A stretch of DNA of 32,878 nt from an uncultured Lachnospiraceae bacterium (lineage in GTDB: Bacteria > Bacillota > Clostridia > Lachnospirales > Lachnospiraceae), in NCBI GenBank assembly GCA_948794795.1, contig CAQGLR010000029.1:13700-46577 (forward strand), written 5' to 3'. The position numbers were made by a program, and so were the translations under genes. Numbering within the stretch: position 1 is the stretch's first letter; the number at the start of each line of letters is the position of its first letter. This document shows positions 17,381 to 25,473 of the stretch, one piece after another. The notes under the pieces were generated by a model. It searched no databases, was not told the origin of the DNA, and was given only the letters and a program-made list of their open reading frames with translations.

Positions 17381-18145
17381 TCATGTTTTTTCTGCTATAA
17401 AAATATATCTTGCCATTTCTTTACAAAATTCTTCAAATGGCTTACAGGCACATTCTGTCTGGCATATTAACATATCATACCAGTTTCTTTCCCCTGCTTT
17501 ATAAAAATCTTCCCGAAATGATATGGCAGCTTCCCTCTTTCTCTTTAATAATTCATAACACTCTCCCGTAATATCAGTAACCTTATAAACAATACCATTT
17601 TTTCTTAATGCTTTTGCCAGCTCTGTAGAATTTACATCTTCTGTTTTTGGCATAACATCACCTTCCTGGTAACCGCAAAAAAATATACCACCTCTGCGAA
17701 GCCATCCCCATATCTGCCCTATAAAAGAAACCATATCTTTTGCAAAATAAATAGAGTCCATAGAAATAACCATGTCAAAGGAACTGCCAGGATAACTAAT
17801 TTCACCAATAACTCCCCTTTTAAAATCTGATTTCACAGGATACAAGTCTTTTGCTGTCTTGATTGCATTCCATGAATAGTCAAACCCATGTATATATGCT
17901 GCCGTTTTTTGTTGTAAATAACCTGCCATCTTTCCATTTCCACACCCTATATCCAGAATATGAATTTCTTCTTTATTTGGTAAATATTCTAATATTCTGT
18001 CTATTTGCTGGACATCACTAAACCCATCCTGGGAAAAATCTTCTCCAAAAGCTTTTTTACAAAACTCCGAAAATACTTCTGATGATTTTGACATTGTATA
18101 GAACTTTTCATACTCATTATAAAATAATAATTCCTGTCTCTCCAT
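17381..18145 (-). CDS. Class I SAM-dependent methyltransferase
   Basis: A 254-aa cytoplasmic methyltransferase with a Rossmann-fold domain. Motif I is IHILDIGCGNGKMAGYL, followed by a motif II-like acidic strand (IHGFDYSWNAI) and SFDMVISMDSIYFA. The C-terminal part may form the acceptor site. The acceptor (small molecule, peptide or other) is unknown. The open frame extends 21 codons upstream, but AAAGGA lies seven bases before the ATG at 18145, which gives the natural start MERQELLFYNEYEKF. It appears to be a single gene, divergent from the EFR1 gene. Confidence 0.85.
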   Translation of the reverse strand: MERQELLFYNEYEKFYTMSKSSEVFSEFCKKAFGEDFSQDGFSDVQQIDRILEYLPNKEEIHILDIGCGNGKMAGYLQQKTAAYIHGFDYSWNAIKTAKDLYPVKSDFKRGVIGEISYPGSSFDMVISMDSIYFAKDMVSFIGQIWGWLRRGGIFFCGYQEGDVMPKTEDVNSTELAKALRKNGIVYKVTDITGECYELLKRKREAAISFREDFYKAGERNWYDMLICQTECACKPFEEFCKEMARYIFIAEKT

Positions 18146-18421
18146 CTTTTTTCCTTTCACTATAATTAATTTCAAAAAGCTGCCTGTAAATATACAATAT
18201 TTTACCATAACCTGAAAGTATCCACCACAACATATATAATTAAGTATAAATCCAGATTTGTAATATATTAATGTCTGCTACCAATATCATTACATAACCA
18301 GTAAAAATAATACCTTCAATAATCAAACTGGACATTTTGTAAAAAGCATGCAAAATAATACCACAAAATCTATAATTTTAGTATAAATTATGCCAGAAAT
18401 CTTAAATTTAACTATAATGTG

Positions 18422-18460
18422 AAGTATAACTTTATTTTTCTTATATAAACTGTTATACTT
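18422..18460. promoter_or_regulatory. Inverted repeat upstream of the EFR1 gene
   Basis: AAGTATAAC (18422-18430) and GTTATACTT (18452-18460) are perfect 9-bp inverted arms spaced 21 bases apart, ending 37 bases before the EFR1 ATG. Related AGTATAAAT boxes occur further upstream (18240-18400), in an otherwise featureless AT-rich stretch between the divergent genes. It may be an operator or an mRNA hairpin. No clear -35/-10 pair was identified. Confidence 0.45.
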
Positions 18461-18497
18461 TATATATTATTTTTAATTCACAGAATGGAGCTTATAA

Positions 18498-19259
18498 ATG
18501 ATTGGAATATATTTTAGCGGAACTGGAAACTCCAAATATGCTTTAGAACTTTTCCTTGACAACTATAATAAAACCGCCAAAGCTTTCCCATTAGAGGATA
18601 AAAACATTATTCATTACATAAAAGAAAATAAAGAAATTGTTTTTAGTTATTCTGTACAATTTAGCAGCCTTCCTAAAATGCTAAAAGATTTTATAGACCA
18701 GAATAAACATTTATGGCGTGGAAAAATAATTTTTGTAATTGCAACAATGGGACTTTTCAGTGGAGACGGGGCAGGTATTTTAGCCCGGAGACTACAAAAA
18801 TATGGTGCAGAAATTATTGGTGGCCTTCATTTAAAAATGCCAGACAGTATAGCTGATGAAAAAGCCTTAAAACGCCCAATAACAAAAAATAAAGAACTTG
18901 TAAAGAAAGCAAAAGACAAAATATACTCTGCAGTAAAAAGTATAAAAAACGGCAATCCTCCACAGGAAGGACTGGACTTTTTATGCCATATTGCTGGATT
19001 ATTAGGCCAGCGCCTGTATTTTCAAAGAAAAACCAAACATTACTCTGATAAGCTAAAAATTAACACCAGCAAATGTATTGGCTGTGGCAAATGTGCCCTG
19101 GCATGTCCTATGGAAAATTTAACTATTGAAAATAATATTGCTAAAGCAAACGGCAAGTGTACAATGTGTTACCGCTGCATAAATATATGCCCAAAACAGG
19201 CAATTACTCTTTTGGGAAAATATGTTGTCCAACAGGGAACAATAGAAAAATACCTGTAG
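18498..19259 (+). CDS. EFR1-family flavodoxin-ferredoxin protein
   Basis: A 253-aa cytoplasmic electron-transfer protein. The N-terminal flavodoxin-like half starts with IGIYFSGTGNSKYAL, where the SGTGNS loop binds the FMN phosphate. The C-terminal half carries two 4Fe-4S motifs: C193, C196, C199 and C203, then C221, C224, C227 and C231, both of the CxxCxxCxxxCP type. All eight cysteines are present. Such proteins are common in anaerobes; their redox partners are mostly unknown. GGAG is about nine bases before the ATG. It is a single-gene unit with its own terminator, facing a convergent hypothetical gene. Confidence 0.92.
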   Translation: MIGIYFSGTGNSKYALELFLDNYNKTAKAFPLEDKNIIHYIKENKEIVFSYSVQFSSLPKMLKDFIDQNKHLWRGKIIFVIATMGLFSGDGAGILARRLQKYGAEIIGGLHLKMPDSIADEKALKRPITKNKELVKKAKDKIYSAVKSIKNGNPPQEGLDFLCHIAGLLGQRLYFQRKTKHYSDKLKINTSKCIGCGKCALACPMENLTIENNIAKANGKCTMCYRCINICPKQAITLLGKYVVQQGTIEKYL

Positions 19260-19269
19260 ATTATAATAT

Positions 19270-19310
19270 AACAGGGAAGCAGAAGCTTCCCTTAGAACTG
19301 TTTTTTATTT
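19270..19310 (+). terminator. Terminator of the EFR1 gene
   Basis: AGGGAAGC (19273-19280) pairs with GCTTCCCT (19285-19292) around AGAA, with an outer AACAG/CTGTT extension, followed by TTTTTTATTTT. It begins 11 bases after the EFR1 stop and ends at the stop of the convergent gene. Confidence 0.78.
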
Positions 19311-20075
19311 TCACTCCAATGACAATGAAGAAACCCATTGGGCAAGTGCATGTTTCCCCCATAAGTAAGCATCTTCTCCTTCTTGGATAGTATCTGGGAT
19401 AGTGATATATTTACCTGTAACGCATTTTCCAGCTGTATTATACTGCTGGAACAAATCAATCTCTCCAGGCCAGCATATAGCTCCATACAGGCTGTCATCT
19501 GTTTCCTGCCAGATAAACCATAATGGTTCATCCTCAGCACCATCAGCATCTATCAGCCATAATTTAAGTTTACTGGCAACTTCTTCAATATATTCCTTTG
19601 GCAATGCCGTTTCTGAAAGTCTTCTGGACAAGTCTGCCATCATATTTTTACTTGTGTACTCATAATTAATCATAACATCCACTATAGGCAACAGCAGAAA
19701 AAAAGTATCATTATCAAGGTTCTCCACCGAATTGTAGGACAGACATGGCTGGTACAGCTCTCTGCCTTCTATTTTATATTCTACATGGTATCTGTATAAC
19801 AATATCACTATTTTATTGCCATCTGCAGCAACTATATCAACTGTCTTATATGCTGGAATGTTTTCCTGTCCCTTATTATTCCTTGGAAACTGGCTGCTCC
19901 ATTGATACAGATGTGGCAATTTTTCCGAAAGATATTTCCACAGAAAATAGCAGTGTGTAAATGCGGCGCATAGCCAATATTGCAAAAAAGTCCAGTTTGT
20001 CATAGTTATATTATCTGCTTCACTTGATGTATCCATATCTCCAGCATTTTGATGTATTATTTTGTAAAAATCCAT
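19311..20075 (-). CDS. Hypothetical protein, 254 aa
   Basis: I do not recognise this protein. It is soluble and rich in aromatic residues, with WTFLQYWLCAAFTHCYFLWKYL near residues 28-49. The middle is beta-rich (KIVILLYRYHVEYKI, FFLLLPIVDVMI) and the C-terminal half is acidic (DADGAEDEPLWFIWQETDD). The ATG has GAGGGG seven bases upstream. It lies 59 bp after a SUKH immunity-like gene on the same strand and is probably co-transcribed with it. Together with that neighbour, an orphan immunity or toxin-antagonist role is plausible but not shown by sequence. Confidence 0.72.
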   Translation of the reverse strand: MDFYKIIHQNAGDMDTSSEADNITMTNWTFLQYWLCAAFTHCYFLWKYLSEKLPHLYQWSSQFPRNNKGQENIPAYKTVDIVAADGNKIVILLYRYHVEYKIEGRELYQPCLSYNSVENLDNDTFFLLLPIVDVMINYEYTSKNMMADLSRRLSETALPKEYIEEVASKLKLWLIDADGAEDEPLWFIWQETDDSLYGAICWPGEIDLFQQYNTAGKCVTGKYITIPDTIQEGEDAYLWGKHALAQWVSSLSLE

Positions 20076-20134
20076 ATCATTCCCCTCAGACTACACTAAA
20101 ACTCTATTTTCTAAATCCATACGCCCTGTAAAAG

Positions 20135-20809
20135 TCATTTAATCCAGCCCATTTTTCTCCCCATAATATCAGGGTTATCTGGCATTTCTGGAAGTTTAAC
20201 TGTTTCGGAAAAGCCAAAGTAATCATTATTATCCAGCTCTGCAGTCCTGTCCACCCAATACTCCAGCCAGTCTAAAAAGTGGAAAGGCTTCTTGGTTTTT
20301 GGGTCATACATTGGGATAATACCACAGTCATTGGCAAGGTCCAAATACCAGACAGTACCATAAGTTGCCGGGTCTTCACTATTAACTACCAGGACGCTGT
20401 CCATTCCACACCCCTCTGTACACAGTGTAAGCAGGCCATTATCAGCAGTAAATTGTATATCTTCATCATAAAAAGCATCCATTTCTTCCTCTGTCATATA
20501 CAGAAAATAAACTGGATTATCCAAGGTATATGGAAATGGCCGTTCCACATAATACTCATTATCATTATACAGCTCCAAACCATAAAATGGCTGGCTTCCA
20601 GAGCCTGCAACAGTGGTAATAAACCTGCGGTAATCTTCTGGCAGGCGTATACCCTTTTTCTTCTCAAAACTTGCAACCTTATTTTCTGGCACAGGTGCTT
20701 CCCATACAGGAGGCCAGTCCCCACAAGTAATATTAAAATCCCTTTCATTAAGCGCTTCCACTTTAGACATAATCCGTGCAATACGGTCATCATATTGTTT
20801 AAAATCCAT
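20135..20809 (-). CDS. SMI1/KNR4 (SUKH) family protein
   Basis: A 224-aa protein of the SUKH superfamily. The diagnostic N-terminal helix-strand unit is VASFEKKKGIRLPEDYRRFI, followed by GSGSQPFYGLELY and the strand-rich core with the terminal pattern PFHFLDWLEYWVD. In bacteria, SUKH proteins commonly act as immunity proteins that bind and neutralise toxin domains of contact-dependent systems. No toxin gene is visible here, so it may be an orphan. An in-frame GTG/ATG region further upstream lacks a ribosome site, while GGGGG sits seven bases before the ATG at 20809, which fixes the start (MDFKQYDDR). It precedes the 254-aa unknown in a probable operon. Confidence 0.85.
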   Translation of the reverse strand: MDFKQYDDRIARIMSKVEALNERDFNITCGDWPPVWEAPVPENKVASFEKKKGIRLPEDYRRFITTVAGSGSQPFYGLELYNDNEYYVERPFPYTLDNPVYFLYMTEEEMDAFYDEDIQFTADNGLLTLCTEGCGMDSVLVVNSEDPATYGTVWYLDLANDCGIIPMYDPKTKKPFHFLDWLEYWVDRTAELDNNDYFGFSETVKLPEMPDNPDIMGRKMGWIK

Positions 20810-20890
20810 TATAATCCCCCTTAACAATAGTTTGTTTAACCAAAACCATAATACCATTTTTATAGTTTTGCTATTATATTTCTAATAACA

Positions 20891-22168
20891 CTATTTAAAT
20901 GTAAACTTACCCCATGTTTTTGTATGCCACTCTTTATATGCCATTTTTTCATCTGCATATTCTGCATTTTTCACCACTAACGAACCTGAATCTTTATCAT
21001 ATCCCAGATATATATGCATAGTCCCAATCTCCTCTGAACGGTGTCCGACGCATACAGAACGTACAAGTTCCAGCTGCATAATATCTTCTTCTGTTTTTAC
21101 ACATGAAATATCATCTAAAGTATATAAAAAAACCTTTCCATATTTTTCCGCCCATTTCTTCCGCAATTTGCCATTATTCCACATACCCACATAATTAATA
21201 CATCCTATTTCATCTATTTTCTCTTGCATTTGGCTTTTACTGTAACCAGCATCTGTAATCATGGAAACTGTCTTAGAATATCCAATACACGGAAACCCAA
21301 GTACCACCTTATAATTATCCTTCAGCCTGCCTTCAAACGCCATGCGGTCAATAAATTCTCCATTCTTTTCCCAGTCCTGGTTACATGAATAGATTTCTTC
21401 CATATTATTTTTATCTGCATTGACATGGTATACCCCAAAATCAATAGATTTATTATAGTTGTAAGACACAACCAGTTCCTGGGCTCCATCTCCTGTAATG
21501 TCAGCCAGGTTTAAATCTACCCAGTCAGAACAACGCAAAGAAAAATCCGTTTTCTCTTTATAAGAAGCACCATTTTTATAATCAAGAACCACAAAATAAC
21601 AATTATATGACCATATTGCATCCTCGTCTATTTTAGTAAATTCATCCATTCCTGTAGTAACAAAAAGTCCCAGGCATCCTCCAGATATTTCTTGTTCCAT
21701 AACACCATTTTTTGTCCGCCTGGAAATATGTGACTTCATATCTGATACTCCCGATATATCCCCAACTACATATGCACTGGCAAAAACCGGTTTATCAAAA
21801 CCAGCAAAAGATAAATCTGCCAGATAATTTGAAAATATTGCTTCATTTTCTTCTGTACCATCAAAACAAACTCCTTCTATATCTGATTCCTCTTTCAGTG
21901 AAACAACAATCTTCCCCTCTGCTGTAGCAGGATCTGGTATTAGCACTTTTTTATCCATACCAGCACGCACATACAAAGAACGTTCCCCAGAATTAGAACT
22001 ATTATATTTATTAACCTGGTTTGTATTCTGGTTACCACTATAATTATCTTCTTTTGCACTATTATTATAATTCTTATTGGATACTACAGTTATAATTCCT
22101 AGGAATACTATAAAAACTATTATGCAAGTTATTAATATACTTTTTATTTTACCAGTAACATTTTTTAT
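20891..22168 (-). CDS. Membrane-anchored FG-GAP-like protein, probable ATA start
   Basis: The frame encodes 425 aa if read from an ATA at 22168: a basic start (KNVTGKIKS), one membrane helix (ILITCIIVFIVFLGIITVV), an Asn/Ser-rich linker of about 40 residues, then a globular domain outside the membrane. That domain contains LADITGDGAQELVVSY, the calcium-binding pattern of FG-GAP/VCBS-type repeats. The only ATG near the start (21958) would remove helix and linker and has no ribosome site. AGGAGG stands nine bases before the ATA, exactly where an ATG is expected. So this is either a rare AUA start or a mutated start codon. It lies 81 bp upstream of the SUKH gene on the same strand. Function unknown. 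Confidence 0.72.
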   Translation of the reverse strand: MKNVTGKIKSILITCIIVFIVFLGIITVVSNKNYNNSAKEDNYSGNQNTNQVNKYNSSNSGERSLYVRAGMDKKVLIPDPATAEGKIVVSLKEESDIEGVCFDGTEENEAIFSNYLADLSFAGFDKPVFASAYVVGDISGVSDMKSHISRRTKNGVMEQEISGGCLGLFVTTGMDEFTKIDEDAIWSYNCYFVVLDYKNGASYKEKTDFSLRCSDWVDLNLADITGDGAQELVVSYNYNKSIDFGVYHVNADKNNMEEIYSCNQDWEKNGEFIDRMAFEGRLKDNYKVVLGFPCIGYSKTVSMITDAGYSKSQMQEKIDEIGCINYVGMWNNGKLRKKWAEKYGKVFLYTLDDISCVKTEEDIMQLELVRSVCVGHRSEEIGTMHIYLGYDKDSGSLVVKNAEYADEKMAYKEWHTKTWGKFTFK

Positions 22169-22344
22169 TTTAACTCCCCTCCTGTTTCCAATATATAATT
22201 ATCTATATACTGCCCTATATTCCATATGTTGTATTATAACATAACCTTTAGGATTTTACTATTACATCTTTGTTAATCCTTTTTAATTTTAAAAGGCTTT
22301 GACAGACCTCCTCCAAAACCAAAATAAATTTTTATGAATAAACT

Positions 22345-22373
22345 ATTGACATACACATATAATGATGATATAG
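22345..22373 (+). promoter_or_regulatory. Sigma-A promoter of the trpB2 T-box leader
   Basis: A consensus TTGACA at 22345-22350 is followed after exactly 17 bases by TATAGT at 22368-22373. Transcription should start near 22380, just before stem I of the T-box leader. Confidence 0.82.
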
Positions 22374-22398
22374 TTTATAGCAAATTTAATATTCTAAA

Positions 22399-22687
22399 CC
22401 GTTGAAGCGGAGATAACGTCAATCATGCCTTTACAGAGAGCCTGTGATGCTGGAACCAGGCAAGAAACAAATTGTCAAATGGACCGCTGAGGGTGCAGCC
22501 AAATGTAATTTTTTACAAAGTACTCTGCAACGCTGCAGGCAAGCGTATAAATGCCGGGGATATGTTAGTATCCTGCTAAGTGCATGGGATATACCATGAA
22601 TCAAGGTGGCACCGCGGATAGTGTCGTACTATAAATTAAACTATTCGTCCTTGACAGAGCATTTATTTCTGTCAGGGGCGTTTTTTG
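22399..22687 (+). promoter_or_regulatory. Tryptophan T-box riboswitch with terminator
   Basis: This is a T-box leader that senses uncharged tRNA. The hallmark T-box AGGTGGCACCGCGG is at 22604-22617. The base of stem I pairs AGCGG (22406-22410) with CCGCT (22484-22488), and directly 5' of the closing arm is the codon TGG (22480-22482) followed by A, the expected place for the specifier. It therefore reads tryptophan. The intrinsic terminator is the stem CGTCCTTGACAG / CTGTCAGGGGCG (about 22646-22680) followed by TTTTTT. Uncharged tRNA-Trp binding would switch the T-box into the antiterminator and allow TrpB2 synthesis. Confidence 0.93.
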
Positions 22688-22747
22688 TTTGTGCAAAACT
22701 TCCTTGATAAGAAATATAATTCAAAGAAGTTTTCCTGTTTCTTTTAA

Positions 22748-22800
22748 GGAGGTAATTACAATGCTGCCCACAAAACTCTAGTGTCTGGCATTACGCCAGA
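22748..22800 (+). other. Duplicated ribosome site with a six-codon minigene and hairpin
   Basis: GGAGGTAATTACAATG occurs at 22748-22763 and again, identical over 16 bases, at 22857-22872 where it starts TrpB2. The first copy opens a reading frame of only six codons (M L P T K L, stop at 22779-22781). Right after it a hairpin, TCTGGC/GCCAGA around five bases (22784-22800), follows. It could be a leader peptide adding a second control layer, or the scar of a local duplication. Confidence 0.5.
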
Positions 22801-22869
22801 ATATAAATTATAATAATTAAAATAATAAAAACCAGTAAACTTAATTTTAACAATATGGAGGTAATTACA

Positions 22870-24243
22870 ATGAAAACTGAAAAAATCCCTTATAAAATAT
22901 ATCTCAACGAAAACGAAATGCCAAAAGCATGGTATAACCTGCGTGCTGATATGTCCCAGAAACCAGCACCACTTTTAAACCCTGGTACACACCAGCCAAT
23001 GAAAGCAGAAGAACTTGCAGGAGTTTTTTGTGATGAACTAATCGGACAGGAACTGGATAATGATACACCATTTTTTGAAATTCCAGAAGAAATAAGGAAT
23101 TTCTATAAGATGTACCGTCCATCACCACTGGTACGTGCTTACTGTCTGGAAGAAAAACTTGGTACCCCTGCAAAAATCTATTATAAATTTGAGGGCAACA
23201 ATACAAGCGGCAGCCACAAGCTGAACTCTGCCATAGCTCAGGCATATTATGCTAAGAAACAAGGACTTAAGGGTGTGACCACTGAAACCGGGGCCGGACA
23301 ATGGGGTACCGCACTTTCTATGGCATGTTCATATTTTGACCTTGACTGTAAAGTATATATGGTAAAATGCTCATATGAACAGAAGCCGTTCCGCCGTGAA
23401 GTAATGCGTACTTATGGTGCATCTGTAACTCCGTCACCATCTATGGAAACTGAAGTAGGCAAAAAAATACTTGCCGAACATCCAGGCACTACAGGAAGCC
23501 TTGGCTGTGCTATTTCAGAAGCAGTTGAAAAAGCTGTATCCAGTGATGGCTACCGTTATGTACTAGGCAGTGTACTTAACCAGGTACTTCTCCACCAGTC
23601 AGTTATTGGCCTTGAAACTAAAGCTGCCCTGGACAAATACAATATTAAACCAGATATTATAATTGGCTGCGCTGGAGGCGGCTCTAACCTTGGCGGCCTG
23701 ATATCACCATTTATGGGTGAAAAACTCCGTGGTGAAGCAGATTACCGCATTATCGCTGTTGAACCTGCATCTTGTCCAAGTTTTACCCGTGGTGTATATG
23801 CCTATGATTTCTGTGATACAGGAATGGTCTGCCCTCTTGCCAAAATGTATACACTAGGCAGCGGTTTTATCCCTTCTGCCAGCCATGCAGGTGGTTTACG
23901 CTATCATGGTATGAGTTCTACATTATCTGAACTGTATCACCAGGGATTAATGGAAGCAACCAGTGTTAAACAGACAGAAGTATTTGAAGCAGCAGAATAC
24001 TTTGCAAGAATTGAAGGAATCCTGCCTGCACCAGAAAGCTCTCACGCAATCCGTATTGCTATTGACGAAGCAAACAAATGCAAGGAAACTGGAGAAGAAA
24101 AAACTATTGTCTTTGGTCTTACTGGTACAGGATATTTTGATATGGTAGCTTATGAAAAATTCCATGAAGGCCAGATGAGTGATTATATTCCTACTGATGA
24201 AGAACTGGAAATTTGCCGTAATAAACTTCCAAAAGTTGAATAA
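22870..24243 (+). CDS. trpB: TrpB2-type tryptophan synthase beta chain
   Basis: A 457-aa PLP enzyme of the TrpB2 family, longer than classical TrpB (about 400 aa). It joins indole and serine to make tryptophan, often as a stand-alone enzyme salvaging free indole without TrpA. The PLP lysine is K117 in NNTSGSHKLNSA, the phosphate loop is CAGGGSN (267-273), and ETGAGQWG and GLTGTGYFD are typical. The ATG at 22870 has GGAGG eight bases upstream; an in-frame ATG at 22855 would overlap that site and is unlikely. No other trp gene is nearby, which supports the salvage role. Expression is controlled by the tryptophan T-box. Confidence 0.95.
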   Translation: MKTEKIPYKIYLNENEMPKAWYNLRADMSQKPAPLLNPGTHQPMKAEELAGVFCDELIGQELDNDTPFFEIPEEIRNFYKMYRPSPLVRAYCLEEKLGTPAKIYYKFEGNNTSGSHKLNSAIAQAYYAKKQGLKGVTTETGAGQWGTALSMACSYFDLDCKVYMVKCSYEQKPFRREVMRTYGASVTPSPSMETEVGKKILAEHPGTTGSLGCAISEAVEKAVSSDGYRYVLGSVLNQVLLHQSVIGLETKAALDKYNIKPDIIIGCAGGGSNLGGLISPFMGEKLRGEADYRIIAVEPASCPSFTRGVYAYDFCDTGMVCPLAKMYTLGSGFIPSASHAGGLRYHGMSSTLSELYHQGLMEATSVKQTEVFEAAEYFARIEGILPAPESSHAIRIAIDEANKCKETGEEKTIVFGLTGTGYFDMVAYEKFHEGQMSDYIPTDEELEICRNKLPKVE

Positions 24244-24263
24244 ACAATACTTTTAAACAATGT

Positions 24264-24295
24264 GGGCGCCGTATTACAACGGCGCCTTTATTAAT
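24264..24295 (+). terminator. Terminator of trpB2
   Basis: GGCGCCGT (24265-24272) and ACGGCGCC (24279-24286) pair perfectly around six bases, followed by TTTATTAAT and later TTTTTAT. It begins 21 bases after the trpB2 stop. Confidence 0.8.
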
Positions 24296-24344
24296 AACAT
24301 TTTTATAAAATAACATCCATCATCTTTTTTCTTACCAAGCCTGG

Positions 24345-24551
24345 CTATATATACCTGTAATTCCGGCTGGCTGATAATTGATTTAGGCGGTGCAGGCATT
24401 CCCTCTGGTACAAACTGTCGTATATCTGATAGCCTGTTTCAGTTAATCCCGTAGGTTTCAAAATTCCAATTTCATCATAATAACGAATTGTAATGTTATC
24501 AAAATGCATAGTCTGGCTTCGGGGTTTGCTTAATTTACATGTAACATACAC
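24345..24551 (-). pseudogene. MerR-type regulator fragment
   Basis: Only the second half of a MerR-type helix-turn-helix is recognisable: ITIRYYDEIGILKPTGLTE, then TGYQIYDS. The preceding helix is degraded (KLSKPRSQTMHF), and after YDS the MerR pattern stops. From there a different frame encodes VPEGMPAPPKSIISQPEL and VYIARLGKKKDDG down to about 24275, which looks like the end of another, unidentified protein. This is a remnant created by recombination at about 24417. Confidence 0.7.
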
Positions 24552-24560
24552 ATGAATGAC

Positions 24561-24588
24561 TTGAGGCTGGATATGGATTTGTTATAAT
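24561..24588 (+). promoter_or_regulatory. Promoter of the LytTR remnant
   Basis: TTGAGG (24561-24566) and TATAAT (24583-24588) are spaced 16 bases apart, with a start expected near 24595 and the AAGGAG ribosome site of the LytTR fragment following. Confidence 0.5.
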
Positions 24589-24640
24589 AAGAACTGGATA
24601 GTGAAGAGGAAACTTATTTAGCCAGATAAGGAGCATTAAA

Positions 24641-24952
24641 ATGAAAATACTATACTATAAAGAGCCTGCTTTGAAGGAAGACCATGTGGATGTACATTTC
24701 CGGGAAGAAACGGAGAAGATAGGCATTATATGGGACTTCTTTTCCTCATTTGAAGGCATTATGGGGAAAAAGGAAAATGTTCTTTACAAACTTCATCCAG
24801 GCAGTATTTATTATCTGGAAATTGTTGACAGGAAACTTTTTGCATACCAGGAAAAAGAAGTGTACCAGCTAGAGTGTAGTATGTGGTATTTCCTGGATAG
24901 TTTTGCAAGAAATGGTTTTGTGTGGATTGGAAAATCCATCAAAATCAAATAG
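24641..24952 (+). pseudogene. LytTR-domain regulator, 3'-truncated
   Basis: The 103-aa frame looks like the N-terminal two thirds of a small LytTR DNA-binding protein: a charged start (YYKEPALKEDHVDVHF), then YKLHPGSIYYLEIVDRKLFAYQ and the helix YFLDSFARNGFVWIGKS. Complete proteins of this type run to about 145-150 aa, with a further strand-rich DNA-contacting part after the I.KS position. Here the frame crosses into an antisense serine-hydrolase fragment near 24938 and stops. AAGGAG precedes the ATG, so a truncated product may still be made, but DNA binding is unlikely. Confidence 0.78.
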
Positions 24953-25416
24953 CCGGTTTACATTTTTCATCCATTTTGCTAAATCTGATGTATTTGAAAC
25001 CAAATATCCCACAGCGGTATTCCCATAATATGCCGGAGCATCAAATGGCCTTGTTTTCAAGAAATCCACTTTGTTCCCTTGTGTTATTTCCTCCGGGAAA
25101 TTATTGGTTCTGAAAAATGAATCTTGCATATTAAGTGCTTCAAGTACATTTTCTTTCATGTAATTCTCAAATTTTTGACCGGTAATTTTCTCAATAATTA
25201 ATTCCAAAACATCATAATTGATAGTAGCATACTCATGTACCTTGCCTGGTTCGTTATTCAACCCAATATTTTTTATTTTCTCAATCGTTTTCGGTTCATA
25301 TATGCCTGCTCATTGTTAAATGAATATTCTTTTGAATCATAATGAATAACAACAAACATTATAATCATCAAAAATATGACACCTAAAAGTATTCTTCTAA
25401 CAATAATTTTTTTCAT
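24925..25416 (-). pseudogene. Serine hydrolase (class C beta-lactamase fold), deleted and frameshifted
   Basis: Translation would start at 25416 with a signal or anchor (MKKIIVRRILLGVIFLMII), then runs to a stop after MNRKRLRK. In another frame, from about 25320, it reads AGIYEPKTIEKIKNIG and NNEPGKVHEYATINYDVL, the region with the YxN motif (Y-A-T-I-N-Y here) of class C beta-lactamase-like serine hydrolases. The segment carrying the catalytic SxxK serine is missing, about 100 residues by comparison with the family, and the 3' end is cut off at the junction with the LytTR fragment near 24930. Not functional. Confidence 0.82.
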
Positions 25417-25473
25417 ATTAAACTCCCTATTTTATAAATACAGATTTATATTTCTAACAAAATACTACCACAA

